From positions 1 through 7,601 of the forward strand of contig JAAZDI010000091.1 of the NCBI GenBank assembly GCA_012512295.1: a DNA stretch of 7,601 nt. Direction: 5' to 3'. Below are positions 6,038 to 7,601 of this stretch, piece by piece. Below the pieces are notes generated by a model. That model searched no databases. It was not told the DNA's origin and saw only the letters and a list, made by a program, of their open reading frames with translations. The number at the start of each line of letters is the position of its first letter. The stretch's first letter is position 1. Made by a program: the position numbers and the translations under genes. The stretch comes from Syntrophomonadaceae bacterium (GTDB lineage Bacteria > Bacillota > Ch66 > Ch109).

Positions 6038-6131
6038 AAGGCACAGCGCTGGTTCGCCAGCTGAGAAAGGAACGCAGACAGGAAAATACTCATGGTAAGC
6101 CAATATGGGAAGTTTTGCTTGGCTGTGCCTT
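6038..6131 (+). other. Long-range inverted repeat, possible structured RNA or element scaffold
   Basis: AAGGCACAGC at 6038-6047 pairs perfectly with GCTGTGCCTT at 6122-6131. Directly inside it is GCTGG-TTCG-CCAGC (6048-6061), a 5-bp hairpin with a UUCG-type tetraloop. The two helices would stack, as in a folded RNA. The enclosed segment contains the first unit of the tandem repeat described next. The RE-like hairpin at 6179-6208 lies downstream, so the whole could be the scaffold of a TnpB-type guide RNA remnant. No coding sequence for a transposase or TnpB was seen nearby. Confidence 0.45.
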
Positions 6132-6177
6132 TGCTAGACAACGGGGAAATATTCATGGGTAGCCAATACGGGGGCTT
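6081..6177 (+). repeat. Two diverged direct repeats, 63-bp period
   Basis: The 34 nt from 6081 (GGAAAATACTCATGG, then AAGCCAATA) recur from 6144 (GGGAAATATTCATGG, then TAGCCAATA) with about seven or eight differences. The first unit is enclosed by the long inverted repeat, and the second leads straight into the RE-like hairpin. The divergence suggests an old duplication or the paired arms of a structured element. Confidence 0.6.
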
Positions 6178-6209
6178 AGAACCGCCTGGCTTTAGCCAGG
6201 GGAGGTTCA
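6171..6209 (+). mobile_element. Hairpin resembling an IS200/IS605 right end (TnpB omega-RNA 3' end)
   Basis: GAACC-G-CCTGGC-TTTA-GCCAGG-GGA-GGTTC (6179-6208) forms a hairpin with 5-bp and 6-bp stems separated by a small internal loop. Hairpins of this form, with a TTTA loop, a GC stem, GAGGTTC and then host sequence, are commonly seen at the 3' end of tnpB-bearing IS200/IS605 elements, where the guide begins directly after. Here the next bases are the 3' end of the amidase gene, whose stop codon TGA (6209-6207) lies inside the hairpin's last bases. No tnpA or tnpB is present. An alternative is a plain terminator for the minus-strand amidase, but no T-run follows on that strand. Confidence 0.45.
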
Positions 6210-7559
6210 AAATTCCTTAACAATCTCTTGGATCGCCCCTACCGCCTGCCGATATTTTGCCAACTCATCTTTCACCTGGGTGAGTTCCTGTTGCAGCAGA
6301 CTAACCCGGCTCTCCAATTCGCGGATAGTCTCACCCCGACTTGGGTCCGGCGGCGGAGCAACTGGTGGAGAAAGTGGCGGAGAGGTACGCAGCAGCAAGG
6401 TAAGGTAGTCACGAACAATACTTTGACCATAATCTACCCCAGGATAGGCCCAGCCAACCCCAGCTGGGTTTTCCGCGGCCCCCAGGTATTCGACAAAAGG
6501 AGCAGAACCGCGTTTGACCAGCTTAAACCGCGGACTCAGCAAAACCTTGCCAGCCGGCAGCGGCTCATCCGTAGCATAAGCGAATAGGTGCTGCAAGTGG
6601 GCCTCAACCCCGGTTGGCCGGTCAATAAAAATCGCCCCGTGGACATTTTTCTCAAAACGGACCCGATTCGGGTCGGCCCCGTACAGGGGAGTATTCCCAT
6701 CGCTAGCTTGACCGGTGGCTGCCAGACCGCAGAAATTATTCTGCCAGGGTTGAACCAGACCGCCAAAGCGGAAAAGGCCCGTTTCCTTACAAGCCTGGCA
6801 AAGGGCTACTTCCGGCCGGAGGCCATAAGCCGGGGCGATATCCCAGTAGAGATCCACCAGGAAAACCCAATCGGGCGCTTTCTGCTGGAGCCAGGCCCTG
6901 GCCTGCTCTCTGGTTGCCTGAGCCTCCCCTTTAATGGGGGTTAGATTGCTTTCGTCATCACCCTTAACCTGATACGCCTTTTTCAAACCTGCGGCAATAG
7001 CCTCCGCTACCTTCTGTCGGAAATCAGCGGTTTTCAACTTAGCCTCTTCTACAGGGTTGGTATGAAAACCGGCCTCAATAATCAGGGCTGGGCACTTCGC
7101 CCGCCGGATGACCGCATAGTAGTCCAGACCGTAGATCGGAGAATCCCGGCGATCCACCAACCGGGTTTTTACGCCCCGGTCTTTTAAACCGGTAGCTCTG
7201 ACTAACTCTTCTTGCACGATCAGGGCAACCCGCTTGGCCTCAGCCTGAAAAACGGTGCCCCATTCACCATTTTTACTGTGCCAGATTTCAACGCCCTGGG
7301 CTTCTGGCGAGGCAGCATTAGTGTGAATGCTGACCAAAAGATCCGCCCCCCAATTATTCGCTTTAGCCGGGCGATCATTCAAGGCGACAGTTACATCCGA
7401 TTCACGGGTTAAATAAACATCAAACGCATCGAGTAAAAGAGGCTTAAGCCTTAGCGCAATATCCAGGACCCCGTCTGCTTCAACGTAACCGGTCGGCCCC
7501 CGATTCGCCCGGTCCTCACCACCATGACCAGGATCAATCGCTATTTTCTTTCGAGACAT
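6207..7559 (-). CDS. Two-domain peptidoglycan hydrolase: N-acetylmuramoyl-L-alanine amidase plus glucosaminidase
   Basis: Residues 1-197 form an Amidase_3 zinc amidase, which cuts the MurNAc-L-Ala bond. Its zinc ligands are H12 (IDPGHGGED), E27 and H79 (LLVSIHTNAA), with catalytic E162 (ALIIEAGFHTNP). Residues 215-390 are a glucosaminidase-type glycan-strand hydrolase domain with probable catalytic E259 in QACKETGLFRFGG, then QNNFCGLAATG and TGVEAHLQHLFAYA. A proline-rich linker (about 392-407, PPLSPPVAPPPDPS) leads to a coiled coil (about 409-450). The ATG at 7559 has GGAGG 6 nt upstream. No signal peptide is present, as the first strand starts at residue 5. This points to an endolysin-like or holin-dependent enzyme rather than an exported autolysin. 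The gene ends against the RE-like hairpin, which may have supplied its stop codon. It is convergent with the sporulation pair and clearly GC-richer. Confidence 0.93.
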   Translation of the reverse strand: MSRKKIAIDPGHGGEDRANRGPTGYVEADGVLDIALRLKPLLLDAFDVYLTRESDVTVALNDRPAKANNWGADLLVSIHTNAASPEAQGVEIWHSKNGEWGTVFQAEAKRVALIVQEELVRATGLKDRGVKTRLVDRRDSPIYGLDYYAVIRRAKCPALIIEAGFHTNPVEEAKLKTADFRQKVAEAIAAGLKKAYQVKGDDESNLTPIKGEAQATREQARAWLQQKAPDWVFLVDLYWDIAPAYGLRPEVALCQACKETGLFRFGGLVQPWQNNFCGLAATGQASDGNTPLYGADPNRVRFEKNVHGAIFIDRPTGVEAHLQHLFAYATDEPLPAGKVLLSPRFKLVKRGSAPFVEYLGAAENPAGVGWAYPGVDYGQSIVRDYLTLLLRTSPPLSPPVAPPPDPSRGETIRELESRVSLLQQELTQVKDELAKYRQAVGAIQEIVKEF

Positions 7560-7601
7560 GCCCTGCCTCCCCCCTTATCAGATTCTTGCTCTAGCATCCG
7601 G
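7560..7601. other. Upstream edge of the amidase gene
   Basis: On the minus strand this holds the amidase RBS (GGAGG, 7566-7570). One frame here ends with TGA about 20 nt before the amidase start, and another runs through into it and stops at a TAG about 20 nt inside the amidase gene. Either could be the tail of an upstream gene. The window is too short to say which. Confidence 0.3.

Noticed and set aside
5822..6103. Hydrophobic 93-codon minus-strand frame
   Set aside because: It runs through repeat copy C and the tandem repeat and has no RBS. Its hydrophobicity is explained by antisense reading of an AT-rich stretch.
6200..6220. tRNA T-arm-like string GGTTCAAAATTCC
   Set aside because: No acceptor, D or anticodon arms surround it, and most of it is amidase coding sequence.
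6228..7412. Plus-strand frames opposite the amidase gene
   Set aside because: They are proline/arginine-rich antisense shadows of a well-identified gene.

Overview
The window looks like part of the chromosome of an anaerobic, endospore-forming Firmicute (Clostridia, in the broad Desulfotomaculales/Moorellales/Peptococcaceae direction; no species can be named). The evidence is a ytrH-ytrI-like sporulation gene pair, strong Gram-positive ribosome binding sites with GTG/TTG starts, an EndoQ-UvrD repair fusion, and a glutaredoxin-like gene whose TGA is best read as selenocysteine.

Layout. 1-3087 (minus, runs off the left edge): one long uninterrupted frame joining an endonuclease Q (PHP) domain to a UvrD/PcrA-type helicase. 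3088-3532: non-coding, holding dispersed repeat copy A and a strong minus-strand terminator. 3533-3760 (minus): a small glutaredoxin-like gene with its own RBS, an in-frame TGA followed by two codons and TAG, and a SECIS-like hairpin just after the TGA. 3761-4173: non-coding, with a partial repeat and full repeat copy B. 4174-4686 (minus): a decayed gene with a good RBS and GTG start but two in-frame stops. 4687-4907: AT-rich divergent promoter region with a sigma-E-like candidate. 4908-5763 (plus): the overlapping ytrH-like and ytrI-like genes. 5764-6206: non-coding, with repeat copy C directly behind ytrI, a 63-bp-period tandem repeat, a long-range inverted repeat, and a hairpin resembling an IS200/IS605 (TnpB/omega-RNA) right end. 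6207-7559 (minus): a two-domain peptidoglycan hydrolase (amidase plus glucosaminidase) without a signal peptide.

The long outer genes are visibly GC-rich, while the middle (about 3.1-6.2 kb) is AT-rich and carries repeats, a pseudogene and insertion-like debris. That middle looks like a turnover zone around conserved sporulation genes.

The two most interesting items are the probable selenoprotein at 3533-3760, which has a complete small transcription unit (RBS, CPYC thioredoxin fold, TGA-x-x-stop, SECIS-like hairpin, terminator), and the EndoQ-UvrD fusion with a beta-clamp-binding-like QGSLF motif in its linker. No tRNA, rRNA or CRISPR array was seen.
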